The notes below the pieces were generated by a model, which was not told where the DNA came from, made no database searches, and saw only the letters and a list, made by a program, of their open reading frames with translations. This document shows positions 53,318 to 62,569 of a stretch of 64,000 nt of DNA, piece by piece; positions within the stretch are counted from its first letter, which is position 1; the number at the start of each line of letters is the position of its first letter. The DNA lies in NCBI RefSeq assembly GCF_910588665.1, contig NZ_CAJUPR010000002.1, positions 66,031 to 130,030 on the forward strand. The letters run 5' to 3'. The position numbers and the translations under genes were made by a program. Source of the DNA: an uncultured Brachyspira sp. (GTDB taxonomy: Bacteria; Spirochaetota; Brachyspiria; Brachyspirales; Brachyspiraceae).

Positions 53318-54424
53318 TTATCTGCTGTAGCTTAAGCTTGCCGCTGTAAGCAAATCCACTATATCGCTGTTCCCATTTTCCATAGCATACATTAAAGCTG
53401 TTTTTTGAAATTTATCTAAAATATTCAAATGAGCCCCTGCATTAATTAAATAGCTTGCGGAAATATAATCTCCGTTTTCGGCTGCAAACATCAAAGCTGT
53501 TTTACCGTCATTATCCGACATATTTAAATCGGCTTTATTCATAATCAAAGTATTAACAGCTCCGCTTTTACCAAAAACACAAGCCCATATTAAAGCCGTT
53601 CTGCCGTCTTTCATCTTAAAATTTATATCGGCTTTTCCTATAAGGAGCGAAGAGACTATATCTGTTAAGCCTAATGATGAAGCCAAGGCAAGAGGAGTGA
53701 TATTGCCGTAAGGTCCCCAAGAAGCGGCTATATTTGCATCGGCTCCTCTCTCAAGTAAAAGCCTAGAAATTTCATTATTACCTCTTGCTATGGCATAAAA
53801 TAAAGCATTAGCCCCGTATTCATTTATATAATTAACATCGCTTCCCCTATCAAGAAGAAGTCTTACTATCAAATCATGATTATTATAAGAAGCTATCATT
53901 AAAGGAGTCATATTATAATTTATTCCGTCATTATTGCCGCTTCTGTAAGTACCCATAATCTTAAGATCCGCACCTGCATTAATAATCATTTCAGCTACAC
54001 TGTAATAGCCTTTGCCTGATGCCTGCAAAAGAGCTGTTGTTCCTCCGTTTATTTTTATATTCGGATTAGCATTCTTGGCAAGCAGATATGATACTATATC
54101 CACATATCCTGCATCGGCGGCATAAATTAAAGCTGTCTTGCCATGTATGCAGCTGAGATTAACATTAGCGTTTTGGGATAATAATAAAAGAACTATTGTT
54201 TTATAGCCTTTAGACGAGGCAGTAATTAAGGCATTATGACCCTGATTATCTCCGAAATCAATAAAGCTTGAAATAGAGCCCTGAGATATTAATCTTTTTA
54301 AAGCGGCGCTGTCTCCCGCATCAGCATACTCTAAAAGCTGATCCAATCTGCCCGTATTCGGCATTTGAGAAAATAATACAAAAAATGTATTCAAAAATAT
54401 AAAAAGACAACTTAAATAGCGCAT
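53318..54424 (-). CDS. Secreted ankyrin-repeat protein
   Basis: A signal peptide (MRYLSCLFIFLNTFFVLFS) is followed by about ten ankyrin repeats of 33 residues ('NALITASSKGYKTIVLLLLS', 'KTALIYAADAGYVDIVSYLL', 'ANALFYAIARGNNEISRLLL' and so on) that fill the whole mature protein. Ankyrin stacks mediate protein binding; many Brachyspira proteins carry them. It is probably periplasmic or surface-exposed, but the partner is unknown. It starts at ATG at 54424, with only a weak purine-rich stretch upstream. It has no operon partner. Confidence 0.82.
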   Translation of the reverse strand: MRYLSCLFIFLNTFFVLFSQMPNTGRLDQLLEYADAGDSAALKRLISQGSISSFIDFGDNQGHNALITASSKGYKTIVLLLLSQNANVNLSCIHGKTALIYAADAGYVDIVSYLLAKNANPNIKINGGTTALLQASGKGYYSVAEMIINAGADLKIMGTYRSGNNDGINYNMTPLMIASYNNHDLIVRLLLDRGSDVNYINEYGANALFYAIARGNNEISRLLLERGADANIAASWGPYGNITPLALASSLGLTDIVSSLLIGKADINFKMKDGRTALIWACVFGKSGAVNTLIMNKADLNMSDNDGKTALMFAAENGDYISASYLINAGAHLNILDKFQKTALMYAMENGNSDIVDLLTAASLSYSR

Positions 54425-54571
54425 ATAATATTTTCCTTAAATATGGTATTTCAACTCAATATAAAATTTCGGAAATAAGATATATTAATATTAGCTTATT
54501 TTTAGGAATGATATTTTTTATTTGCAGCATTTATCATTAAATATAAAAAACTAAAACTGTAATATAATTTT

Positions 54572-54600
54572 TTGACAAAGTTAAATTATGGCTATATAAT
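54572..54600 (+). promoter_or_regulatory. Consensus sigma-70 promoter of the DNA methyltransferase gene
   Basis: Perfect TTGACA (54572-54577) and TATAAT (54595-54600) with a 17-base spacer, 35 bases before the methyltransferase ATG. This predicts steady, strong expression of the modification enzyme. Confidence 0.82.
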
Positions 54601-54635
54601 TAATACATAAAGTATTAGTAAAAGGTATTATTAAA

Positions 54636-55640
54636 ATGAACAGAAAAATCAGCATATCTGAACATATTGAAGCTGTAAAAAATAATCAAATTATTGGAGA
54701 AATTAAAGAAATCATTAAAAATACTTCCAAATATGATACATACTATTTTTCTTCTAATTTAGAAGCAAACTATTATATTTTTAATGAAGACTGCAGGGAA
54801 GGATTAAAAAAAATTTCAAATAATTTTATAGATATAATAATAACAGATCCTCCTTATTTTACTGATGGTATGGATGATGCTTGGAATGATACTAAATTGA
54901 AAAGCAGAACTAAATATTCAAATGTTATAGGAACAATACCTGCAGGCATGAAATTTGACCGAAAACAAGGAAAAAATCTTCAGAATTTTTTAGAACCTAT
55001 ATGTAAAGAATTATTTAGAATATTAAAACCGGGCGGATTTTGCATAATGTTTTCACAGGGAAGGTTATATCATAGAATGGCTATGTCATTAGATTTAGCA
55101 GGATTTGAAATTAGAGATTTAATGGCTTGGAAATATGAAGGACAGCCTAAAGCCTTTTCACAAGATCATTTTATAAGAAAAGATAAAAATAAAACGGAAT
55201 CTGAAAAAGAAAAATTAATTTCTGAACTCAAAGGATTAAAAACACCGCAACTAAAACCCCAAATGGAGCCTATGACTTTAGCACAAAAACCAAAAGAAGG
55301 AACATTTGTTTCAAATTGGGAAAAATACAAAGTTGGACTGATGAATACTAATGAATCTTTAGACGGAAAATTTCCGGGTAATGTTATGGAAGTTTCAAAA
55401 AGAATAAGAATTAATGAAACTAATGAAAAAATAGAACATATGACTATAAAGCCTGTTCATTTAATTTCACACTTAATTAGATTATTTACAAAAGAGGGTC
55501 AAATAGTTTTAGATCCGTTTTTAGGGAGTGGATCCCATGCCGTCGCTTCTATTATAAATAATAGAAATTTTATAGGATATGAAATAGAAAAAAAATATTT
55601 TGATATTGCCAAAAAGAGATTAGATAATTTATATACTTAA
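54636..55640 (+). CDS. DNA methyltransferase (amino-type, DPPY class), modification part of an R-M pair
   Basis: The catalytic motif DPPY at 71-74 (in 'IIITDPPYFTDGM') comes first, and the SAM-binding 'LDPFLGSGSHAVASI' (F295-L-G-S-G-S300) comes near the C-terminus, the order of the beta class of N6-adenine or N4-cytosine methyltransferases. The region between (about 130-260) is the likely target-recognition part. At 334 residues it is a typical type II size. Its final four bases overlap the convergent HNH nuclease gene, which is the probable restriction partner. Whether it modifies A or C is not shown; recognition site unknown. Confidence 0.88.
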   Translation: MNRKISISEHIEAVKNNQIIGEIKEIIKNTSKYDTYYFSSNLEANYYIFNEDCREGLKKISNNFIDIIITDPPYFTDGMDDAWNDTKLKSRTKYSNVIGTIPAGMKFDRKQGKNLQNFLEPICKELFRILKPGGFCIMFSQGRLYHRMAMSLDLAGFEIRDLMAWKYEGQPKAFSQDHFIRKDKNKTESEKEKLISELKGLKTPQLKPQMEPMTLAQKPKEGTFVSNWEKYKVGLMNTNESLDGKFPGNVMEVSKRIRINETNEKIEHMTIKPVHLISHLIRLFTKEGQIVLDPFLGSGSHAVASIINNRNFIGYEIEKKYFDIAKKRLDNLYT

Positions 55641-56365
55641 CAATCATTTTTATAGCAATTTTTTAACAATTCTAATAATTTTAATTTAGTTTTATATGAT
55701 GATTTTTCTATAAATTTTGATACTATTCTAAATCCGTCTTCAGTATACGCTATTTCAATTACTCTGCCAGTTTTATCATAAATCCATCGGTTTTTATCCG
55801 CCCTATTACAAATTTGGCATTGAGGAATTATATTTCCTTCTTCAAGCTTCAAAGCAGGATTCATATGTCCTTTTTGTAAACTTACAATTATGCCTTTTCT
55901 AAGTAAATGTTCTTCGCCCTCTTTTGAGCCGCAATTAGCACATCGGAAATTATAAAGTTTTTTTATTTTCTCCCAATCACCTGAAAAACCTTCCCGCCTT
56001 TCTGAAAAAAATCCTGAATATGCATTTTTTAAGTCAATAAGCTTATACGAACCTTTAGGTATATTATCTTTGCTGTCTCCTCTTGTTCCTGATACAATAT
56101 TCCATCCGCTTTGCATAGATAAATGTCTTGCCTGCTGGACATCGGTAACATTAGGATAATACAATTTTATAAAATCTGTCAATTCAGATTTTGACACTAT
56201 TTGAGTATTTGGATAATTTTTTGCTAATCTTATTAAAGTCAAAGCATTTTTTGTATACCCATGCTTATCTTTTAATGCAGGTAATTTTACACCTTTACTG
56301 CATAGATATTTTTTATAATTATCAGTTATAATTTTCCATATATTTATTATTTCTTCATCTTCCAT
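55637..56365 (-). CDS. Putative HNH-type type II restriction endonuclease
   Basis: A 242-residue protein with an N-terminal part that looks DNA-binding (about 1-130) and a zinc-stabilised HNH core: C142-x2-C145 ('CANC'), then 'LQKGHMNPALKLEEGNIIPQ' with H167 and N178, and C183-x2-C186 ('CQIC') followed by N187. This is the beta-beta-alpha-metal nuclease pattern. Its convergent overlap with a DPPY methyltransferase by four bases supports a restriction-modification pair. The ATG has AAGGGAT upstream. Specificity and family name are unknown. A general HNH role cannot be excluded, but the context favours restriction. Confidence 0.75.
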   Translation of the reverse strand: MEDEEIINIWKIITDNYKKYLCSKGVKLPALKDKHGYTKNALTLIRLAKNYPNTQIVSKSELTDFIKLYYPNVTDVQQARHLSMQSGWNIVSGTRGDSKDNIPKGSYKLIDLKNAYSGFFSERREGFSGDWEKIKKLYNFRCANCGSKEGEEHLLRKGIIVSLQKGHMNPALKLEEGNIIPQCQICNRADKNRWIYDKTGRVIEIAYTEDGFRIVSKFIEKSSYKTKLKLLELLKNCYKNDC

Positions 56366-56444
56366 AATTAAATCCCTTTTAAAATATATAATTCGGTTTT
56401 AATAAATAAAAAAATAGATAAAAAATTAAAAAAATCTGTTAAAG

Positions 56445-56472
56445 TTGAAACATATAAAAAAATCCATATACT
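56445..56472 (+). promoter_or_regulatory. Probable promoter of the MATE exporter gene
   Basis: TTGAAA (56445-56450) and TATACT (56467-56472) with a 16-base spacer, about 30 bases before the ATG. Confidence 0.48.
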
Positions 56473-56502
56473 TTATATATAGCCTTATTTACGGACTTAT
56501 AT

Positions 56503-57888
56503 ATGACCTTAAACAAATCTGTTTCTTCAAATCCGCTCTATTTCGAAAAAATACATAAACTTCTTTTTAAATACGGAACTCCAAGCGTTATATCAATGCT
56601 TGTCGGTTCTTTATATAATATAGTGGATCAAATATTCATAGGACAAGGCATAGGCATTAACGGAAATGCAGCTACAAATGTTGCTTTTCCATTAACAATA
56701 ATATGCATATTCATATCATTATTTATAGGAGTGGGAGGAGCTTCATTATACAGCATAATGCTTGGAAGTGGAGAAAATAAAAATGCTTCCGTCATTATCG
56801 GAAATACGGTTACATTATCTTTTCTATTCGGAATTGCTTTATCATTAATAGTAAAACTTTTAAATAAAAAGCTGATGATAATATTCGGCTCCACAAATGA
56901 AATATTGGAATATGCCTATTCATATGCGGATATAACATCATACGGATTTACAGCTTATATATTTACTATGGTAATGAGCTATACTGTAAGAGCGGACGGA
57001 AATCCTAAATATTCTATGGCATTTGTATTAAGCGGTGCAGTCATAAATACTATTTTAGATCCTATATTTATATTTGTGTTTAAAATGGGTATGCCAGGAG
57101 CTGCACTTGCAACAGTAATAGGGCAGTATGTTTCTTTTTTTGTAGCTTTTATTTATTTATTTAAATTCAAAAATATAAAACTTGAAAAATCAAGCTTTAT
57201 TTTAAAATATAAACAGGTACTTAAAATATTTGCATTAGGAGCTTCGGCAGGCTTCAGTAATTTATCTATGATGATACTGCAGATAGTTATGAATAATGTT
57301 TTAAGCAGTTACGGAAGCAGTTCAATATACGGAGGAAATATACCTTTAGCGGTTTCGGGCATTGCAGCTAAAATTAATATGATTGTAATGTCTTTTGTAA
57401 TAGGCACATCTCAGGGAAGTCAGCCTATAATAGGCTTTAATTACGGCGCTAAAAATTATGACAGAGTTATAGACACTTATAAACTTACTATGACAATAAC
57501 TGCAATTATTACATTTATAGCTTTTTTACTCTTTCAGTTATTTCCAAGACAAATAGTTTCCGTATTCGGAAACGGAAGCAAGCTTTATTTTCAATTTTCT
57601 GAAAAATATATGAGAATATTTATGATGCTTATGATAATAAACGCCGCTCAGCCTGTTACAGGAACATTTTTCAGCTCGCTTGGAAAAGCATTCAAAGGGG
57701 CTTTTCTTGCTGTAACCAGACAGACATTATTTCTTCTTCCCTTAATTATAATACTTCCGAAATTTTTCGGTATAGACGGAGTAATGTATGCAGGTCCTAT
57801 AGCGGACGGAGCTGCCTTAATTGTAACTATTATACTTGTAAGCATAGAAATAAAAAATATAAAAAAACTAAAAGAAAATATAAATTAA
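56503..57888 (+). CDS. MATE-family multidrug/cation antiporter
   Basis: A 461-residue protein with twelve predicted membrane helices in two related halves. The opening 'LLFKYGTPSVISMLVGSLYN' and 'IVDQIFIGQGIG' and the later 'QPIIGFNYGAKNYDRV' are strong MATE signatures. The family uses Na+ or H+ gradients to expel drugs or metabolites. The substrate is unknown. The start codon has a weak ribosome binding site (ACGGA), but the N-terminus is full length. It converges on the TPR-type hypothetical with a 15-base gap. Confidence 0.92.
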   Translation: MTLNKSVSSNPLYFEKIHKLLFKYGTPSVISMLVGSLYNIVDQIFIGQGIGINGNAATNVAFPLTIICIFISLFIGVGGASLYSIMLGSGENKNASVIIGNTVTLSFLFGIALSLIVKLLNKKLMIIFGSTNEILEYAYSYADITSYGFTAYIFTMVMSYTVRADGNPKYSMAFVLSGAVINTILDPIFIFVFKMGMPGAALATVIGQYVSFFVAFIYLFKFKNIKLEKSSFILKYKQVLKIFALGASAGFSNLSMMILQIVMNNVLSSYGSSSIYGGNIPLAVSGIAAKINMIVMSFVIGTSQGSQPIIGFNYGAKNYDRVIDTYKLTMTITAIITFIAFLLFQLFPRQIVSVFGNGSKLYFQFSEKYMRIFMMLMIINAAQPVTGTFFSSLGKAFKGAFLAVTRQTLFLLPLIIILPKFFGIDGVMYAGPIADGAALIVTIILVSIEIKNIKKLKENIN

Positions 57889-57903
57889 AAAAATATATAT
57901 ATT

Positions 57904-59475
57904 TTATCTTATTTCATAATAATCGCTTACATTATAAGTTAAATTCACTTCCGCATTTTCAAGCTTTTTATTTTTCTTTTCATAATCCTCTTTTATATGC
58001 AGATATATATTATGTAATGCGCTCATATTTATAAATTTTATATATACTTCATTTTCTTTTCCGCCGAATGCCCCTTCTCTGAAAAGTTCAAATATATAAT
58101 TATTTATCAGATGATATGTATAAAGCTGAGTCTTATATACAGAGATGTTTTTTTCCTCCGTTTCAAAATTAAAATTAATTACTTCATTGGAATGAACTTC
58201 ATCAAAAAATTGATTATCTGCGCATATTTCAGGCAGAAATAAAAATAAATCGGATGCAAGCGTATAGTCTTTTGTTAATTTTTCCGCTAATTCTTCAAGA
58301 TTATTATAAGCTTCTTCGGTCTCCTCCGAGTTTAAAACTATATTGGAGTAATGCATAATAAAATTATAAATCTCATCATTTTCATAAGGATAAGGAGTAT
58401 AAGTTTCATCGTCTTGCACTAAAAAGAAAAACTGCTTATCCGATGAAAAATCCGTTTCATTCCAAGTTTTTACATATTCATTCATCTTATTTGAAAGCTC
58501 GGCTATATTGACATCATTTATTCTAAGCTCGCCTACCGTATAATCATTTGAAGCTTTAGCTCCGTATATTTTCACATAGCAAATCTTCTGATTTCCTATA
58601 CGCTTTAATATATCATCTTTAAACATATCCCAATAGATATTTACATTTTTAGGCTTTCCGTTATCTCCTCCCATATTAACCAGATTGCTTGTATAAACTT
58701 TCCATTTATGTTTTTTTGAAGCAAATTCAGTTTCTGCTTCATCAAGTATTCTGTTCTCATTCATAGCTTTTATGCCCGTCATTATTCCGAATATAAAACT
58801 TCCGTTTGAAAGACCTATTGAAGTACTGGAATCTTTGCCTGCACTTGCGCAGCATTCAAATATATCTCTGTCCCAATCAGGACTTGATATATAATAATTT
58901 ATAACAGTGCTTTTATCACTTACGCTTTCAGCATAGGCATTTATAAATATATTCCATTTTTTTATTACAATACTTCCTTCTATTATTTCATTATCTATAT
59001 CATTTGATAAAATAGAAGATATATCCTTTATAATAGAATCAGGATCATCAATATTAACCGCATTAGCCTCATAATGCATGTGCACGCTTCCTTCTTTTAT
59101 ATATTCTTTCAAATTATTATACAAATTATTGAAGTAATTATACTCTTCATCGGAAGCTAATGATTTATTCATTTCCAGCATATATAAAGCTCTGTCTATA
59201 TTTATATTGGCATTGCCTGCATCTTCTTTTCCAGAATATGCATAAGCAATTTTATAAAACCAAGTATGATGATTTTTAATATCTTCAGATAAAGAATTTA
59301 ATGTTTCTATAGCCAAATCAAATTCTTTTGCATTATTATAGGCTACAGCAAGTAAGCCTTTTATATCATCGTTCAGCTGCTCTTCTGAAAGAGAAAGTAT
59401 CAGAGATATGATTTCTTTATGTTTTCCTTCATCATGCAGTTTTTCTAATTCATAATATAATTCCTCATCATTCAT
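57904..59475 (-). CDS. TPR-containing hypothetical protein (possibly DUF6348-related)
   Basis: The first 125 residues contain TPR-like helices ('ELEKLHDEGKHKEIISLILS', 'AVAYNNAKEFDLAIETLNSL', 'FYKIAYAYSGKEDAGNANIN'). The remainder, about 400 residues, is an acidic mixed alpha/beta region without motifs I recognise securely; it may belong to the DUF6348 type, but I hold that loosely. No signal peptide or membrane segment, so it is cytoplasmic. The ATG at 59475 follows AAGGA by nine bases; a longer frame to 59541 lacks such a site. Probably a regulatory or stress-related protein of the kind that is common in Brachyspira, but no function can be given. Confidence 0.7.
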   Translation of the reverse strand: MNDEELYYELEKLHDEGKHKEIISLILSLSEEQLNDDIKGLLAVAYNNAKEFDLAIETLNSLSEDIKNHHTWFYKIAYAYSGKEDAGNANINIDRALYMLEMNKSLASDEEYNYFNNLYNNLKEYIKEGSVHMHYEANAVNIDDPDSIIKDISSILSNDIDNEIIEGSIVIKKWNIFINAYAESVSDKSTVINYYISSPDWDRDIFECCASAGKDSSTSIGLSNGSFIFGIMTGIKAMNENRILDEAETEFASKKHKWKVYTSNLVNMGGDNGKPKNVNIYWDMFKDDILKRIGNQKICYVKIYGAKASNDYTVGELRINDVNIAELSNKMNEYVKTWNETDFSSDKQFFFLVQDDETYTPYPYENDEIYNFIMHYSNIVLNSEETEEAYNNLEELAEKLTKDYTLASDLFLFLPEICADNQFFDEVHSNEVINFNFETEEKNISVYKTQLYTYHLINNYIFELFREGAFGGKENEVYIKFINMSALHNIYLHIKEDYEKKNKKLENAEVNLTYNVSDYYEIR

Positions 59476-59613
59476 AATATAATTCCTTATATCATCTAAA
59501 ATAACTTTATATATAATAATATAATTATTGTAATAAAACAATATATTTTAGTTTAATTTTTTATTATTCTAGTATATAATGTAAATTAATCTTAATTATT
59601 AAGGAGTTAGAAA

Positions 59614-60360
59614 ATGATAAAAGTTGTTTTAATAAGACATGGCGAGAGTGTTTGGAATAAAGAGAATCTGTTTACAGGCTGGGCAGATGTAACATTATCC
59701 GAAAAAGGCATAGAAGAAGCTAAATCGGGAGGTATTGAATTAAAAAAAGCAGGGTTTACTTTTGACAAAGCATATACTTCTACTCTTACCCGTGCCATTA
59801 AAACTTTAAATTTGGTATTGGAAGAAATGGGGCTTTTATGGATACCCGTAGAAAAATGCTGGCAGTTAAATGAAAGACATTACGGAGCTTTGCAGGGATT
59901 AAATAAATCGCAGACGGCTGAAAAATACGGAGAAGACCAAGTAAAAATTTGGAGAAGAAGCTATGATACGCCTCCGCCTGAATTGACAAAAGATGATGAA
60001 AGATATCCTGGTCATGACTGCCGTTATAAAAACTTATCAGAAAAAGAACTTCCTCTTACAGAATGCTTAAAAGACACGGTTGAAAGAGTTGTGCCTTTCT
60101 GGGAAAATGTTATACTTCCCGATATCAAAGCCGGAAAAAAAATTATTATAGCAGCTCATGGAAACAGTTTAAGGGCATTAGTTAAGTATTTAGATAATAT
60201 ATCCGATGCCGATATTACCGAGCTTAATATACCTACGGGAATGCCTTTAGTTTATGAACTTGATGATAATTTCAAAGCGGTTAATAAACAGTATTTAGGC
60301 GACCCTGAAGCAGTTAAAAAAGCTATGGAAGCGGTTGCAAATCAGGGAAAGAAAAAGTAA
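59614..60360 (+). CDS. gpmA: 2,3-bisphosphoglycerate-dependent phosphoglycerate mutase
   Basis: Interconverts 3- and 2-phosphoglycerate just before enolase. 'LIRHGESVWNKENLFTGWAD' with the phosphorylated H9, 'YTSTLTRAIKTL', 'LNERHYGALQGLNKSQTAEK' and 'AAHGNSLRALVKYL' with the second His are all present. At 248 residues it is standard. RBS is AAGGAG. It is monocistronic. The last residues, 'VANQGKKK', are typical. It is about 10 kb from eno and not in the same operon. Confidence 0.97.
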   Translation: MIKVVLIRHGESVWNKENLFTGWADVTLSEKGIEEAKSGGIELKKAGFTFDKAYTSTLTRAIKTLNLVLEEMGLLWIPVEKCWQLNERHYGALQGLNKSQTAEKYGEDQVKIWRRSYDTPPPELTKDDERYPGHDCRYKNLSEKELPLTECLKDTVERVVPFWENVILPDIKAGKKIIIAAHGNSLRALVKYLDNISDADITELNIPTGMPLVYELDDNFKAVNKQYLGDPEAVKKAMEAVANQGKKK

Positions 60361-60382
60361 TTTTTTACTTAGGCTTATTATC

Positions 60383-60404
60383 AGCGGAATATTTTAGTAT
60401 TCCG
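60383..60404. terminator. Hairpin between gpmA and kdsB, possible weak terminator
   Basis: GCGGAATA pairs with TATTCCGC around a short loop, between convergent genes. No T-run follows on either strand, so a terminator role is uncertain. Confidence 0.35.
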
Positions 60405-60460
60405 CCTGACTTATATCCGCTTTATTACTGATATGTGTTTATTTTTAACAATTAATAATC

Positions 60461-61216
60461 CTATTTATTCAATTCGCTTTCTGCAAAGTTTCTTAAATAA
60501 TTCTGAACAATATCCAAATCTTCTTTTGTGTCTATGCCATGAAGAAATTTATTAGTTTCCAAAACTTTTATCCTTATGCCGTTATAAAGCCATCTAAGCT
60601 GTTCAAGCTTTTCTATATTTTCATAACTGCATTCTTCAAGTTTATCTATTTTTAATAATATATCTCTTCTGAAAGCATAAACTCCTATATGCTTATAATA
60701 CTCTACATTTATATTCTGATCGAATCTTTTATAAGGTATTGCTGCCCTTGAAAAATACATTGCATAACCATTTATATCTGTAACAACTTTAACTGCATTT
60801 TCATCTTTTATCAAAGAACTGTTACCTTCAATTTTTGTTTTCAAAGTAACAATATGCGTATTCTCATCATCAAAAGCGTCTATTATAGGATTAATAACTG
60901 ATTCATCTATTAATGGCTCATCTCCCTGAACATTTATAATAATTTCGCTGTCAATTTTTTTAGCCACTTCAATAATTCTTGAAGTTCCGGAAGTATGATC
61001 TTTCGAAGTCATTACAGATTTAGCATTATTTTTTTTACATATATCCATTATTTCATTTGAATCCGCAGCCACAATGCAATCATTTACTCTCCTGCAGGCT
61101 TTTATATTATCATAAACTGCTATTATAATGGGTTTTCCAAGCAATTTATAGGTTAATTTTTTAGGAAATCTTGAAGATTCGTAGCGGGCGGGTATTATTG
61201 CTGCAATATCGGGCAT
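60461..61216 (-). CDS. kdsB: 3-deoxy-manno-octulosonate cytidylyltransferase (CMP-Kdo synthetase)
   Basis: Activates Kdo with CTP for the inner core of lipo-oligosaccharide, consistent with a gram-negative outer membrane. 'IAAIIPARYESSRFPKKLTY' (nucleotide-binding), 'INVQGDEPLIDESVINPIID', 'YFSRAAIPYKR', 'YKHIGVYAFRRDILLKI' and 'ECSYENIEKLEQLRWLYNGI' are family segments. At 251 residues it is normal. RBS is TAGGAG. It is the last gene of a leftward group after the PTS EIIA-like gene (30-base gap). Confidence 0.95.
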   Translation of the reverse strand: MPDIAAIIPARYESSRFPKKLTYKLLGKPIIIAVYDNIKACRRVNDCIVAADSNEIMDICKKNNAKSVMTSKDHTSGTSRIIEVAKKIDSEIIINVQGDEPLIDESVINPIIDAFDDENTHIVTLKTKIEGNSSLIKDENAVKVVTDINGYAMYFSRAAIPYKRFDQNINVEYYKHIGVYAFRRDILLKIDKLEECSYENIEKLEQLRWLYNGIRIKVLETNKFLHGIDTKEDLDIVQNYLRNFAESELNK

Positions 61217-61246
61217 TTTATAATTCTCCTATTTAATTTAAGACAT

Positions 61247-61732
61247 TTATTTTGAAGCAATCATGTCTTTAGATATATTTATAAGCTTATTTTTAAACTC
61301 CTCTATAGTTTTTGATTCTAAAAGCACAACAAGATACATACTCATTCTTGATATTTTTGTAAATAAAGAAAGAAGCTTCAGATATTTATCATTGCTGTTT
61401 TTATTAGTAAGAAACATGGTAAGCAAATGAACAGGCTTTTTATCAATAGCCGAATAATTTAATCCTTTTTTTGAAATCGCAAATATTATATTATTATCCT
61501 CCACCTGACTTGTTCTAACATGAGGAAATGCGACACCGTATCCCAAACCGCTGCTTATAATATCCTCTTTTTTATACATAGATTCTATAATCTGAGATAT
61601 ATTAATCCTAAGACCGCTAGCTTCGGAATATATAAGCATTTCGCTGATAGCCTCGTCCTTATTATCAGCTTTCAAATCTAAAATAACATAAGATTCCCTG
61701 ATATACTTTTCAACTTCATTTAATGAGATCAT
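61247..61732 (-). CDS. PTS EIIA (fructose/nitrogen type) regulatory or transport domain protein
   Basis: A stand-alone 161-residue EIIA domain. The phosphorylated His is H71 in 'GYGVAFPHVRTSQ'; 'LTMFLTNKNSNDKYLKLLS' and 'LESKTIEEFKNKLINI' are characteristic. It could be a PtsN-like regulator or the IIA partner of a sugar permease; no permease or HPr is near. It sits between a hypothetical and kdsB on the same strand, which recalls PtsN genes located near envelope genes in other bacteria, but that link is only suggestive. Confidence 0.85.
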   Translation of the reverse strand: MISLNEVEKYIRESYVILDLKADNKDEAISEMLIYSEASGLRINISQIIESMYKKEDIISSGLGYGVAFPHVRTSQVEDNNIIFAISKKGLNYSAIDKKPVHLLTMFLTNKNSNDKYLKLLSLFTKISRMSMYLVVLLESKTIEEFKNKLINISKDMIASK

Positions 61733-61773
61733 AATAAATAAACCTTAACTTAAAAAATAATTAATATATAAAA

Positions 61774-62166
61774 TCAATCTTTTAATTCAAAATTATTATT
61801 CAAATATTCCTTTAATGTGTATTTTTTTTGTATAAGCTCTAATGTAATATTAAGAGGATATACAGTTTCATGATTAAAAAAACATATACCTATAGTTTCA
61901 TCGTCTAAATCTATATCATGCGAAACTTCCCAATGACCATTGAAATGATTTTTTATAACTTCGCCTATATAAGCGCTTATGGAAAATATGAAATTGCGGT
62001 TATTATCATTTTCTAAAACCATATACAGTTTTTCTTTAAAAAATTTATCAACTTCAAATAAACTTTCTATAGTATAATCTGCATGATAACCTTCTCGTAT
62101 AAAGAAATTGCTTATCCAATCGGAAGCTCTTGAAAGATCCTCTTCAGGTAAAATATATCTAGACAT
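61774..62166 (-). CDS. Hypothetical protein, possibly DUF3806-like
   Basis: A 130-residue cytoplasmic protein with no membrane segment. The middle, 'ISAYIGEVIKNHFNGHWEVS', resembles a short 'YLGE...W' pattern seen in DUF3806-type proteins, but the match is weak. It is followed 41 bases later by the EIIA gene and then by kdsB, probably one transcript. RBS is TAAGGA. Function unknown. Confidence 0.65.
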   Translation of the reverse strand: MSRYILPEEDLSRASDWISNFFIREGYHADYTIESLFEVDKFFKEKLYMVLENDNNRNFIFSISAYIGEVIKNHFNGHWEVSHDIDLDDETIGICFFNHETVYPLNITLELIQKKYTLKEYLNNNFELKD

Positions 62167-62569
62167 AAAAATAAATCCTTATTTTAATATAACATTTTTT
62201 TATAATATATCAACTTATTATTAATATAAAAATTATCCGTTTAAATGTTCTTTAATTCTTATTATTGCTGGACTTTTATTATTTCCTATTTCCAATATTA
62301 TTTTTTATTATTCTGTATTGCTGGTATTGTCTTTTATTATTTAATATATTTATCATGTTCTTTTTTATGCAGATAAAAAAACAAAAAAGCCAGCTTCTTT
62401 TTTTCCAAAAAAAGAAAAGGAGAAAGAAATCAGAGAGTAAAAACATTAATAGAAATATAGAATAATAAAAAATAATACAGAAAAATTTTACTCCCTTATA
62501 TTTGGAAAGAGTTTCTGCATCAGAGCTTTTTTATATTTTATTATTAATTATTTCTATTAATACTCATTA
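62167..62569. other. Low-complexity intergenic region
   Basis: 403 bases, very AT-rich, with T-rich and then A-rich runs, including near-mirror TTCTTTTTTT and AAAAAAAGAA segments at about 62396-62418. A 66-codon frame at 62265-62465 is composed almost wholly of F, Y, L, I and then K/R and has no ribosome binding site, so I do not call it a gene. No RNA gene recognised. Confidence 0.55.
62486..62512 (-). terminator. Possible terminator of the AddB-like gene
   Basis: On the minus strand ACTCTTT pairs with AGGGAGT (including wobble pairs) and runs through AAAA into TTTTT. It lies about 60 bases past the stop of the nuclease gene. The stem is weak. Confidence 0.35.

Noticed and set aside
62265..62465. 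A 66-codon plus-strand frame
   Set aside because: Almost entirely F/Y/L/I followed by K/R, no ribosome binding site, and in low-complexity DNA; it reads as translated AT-rich spacer.
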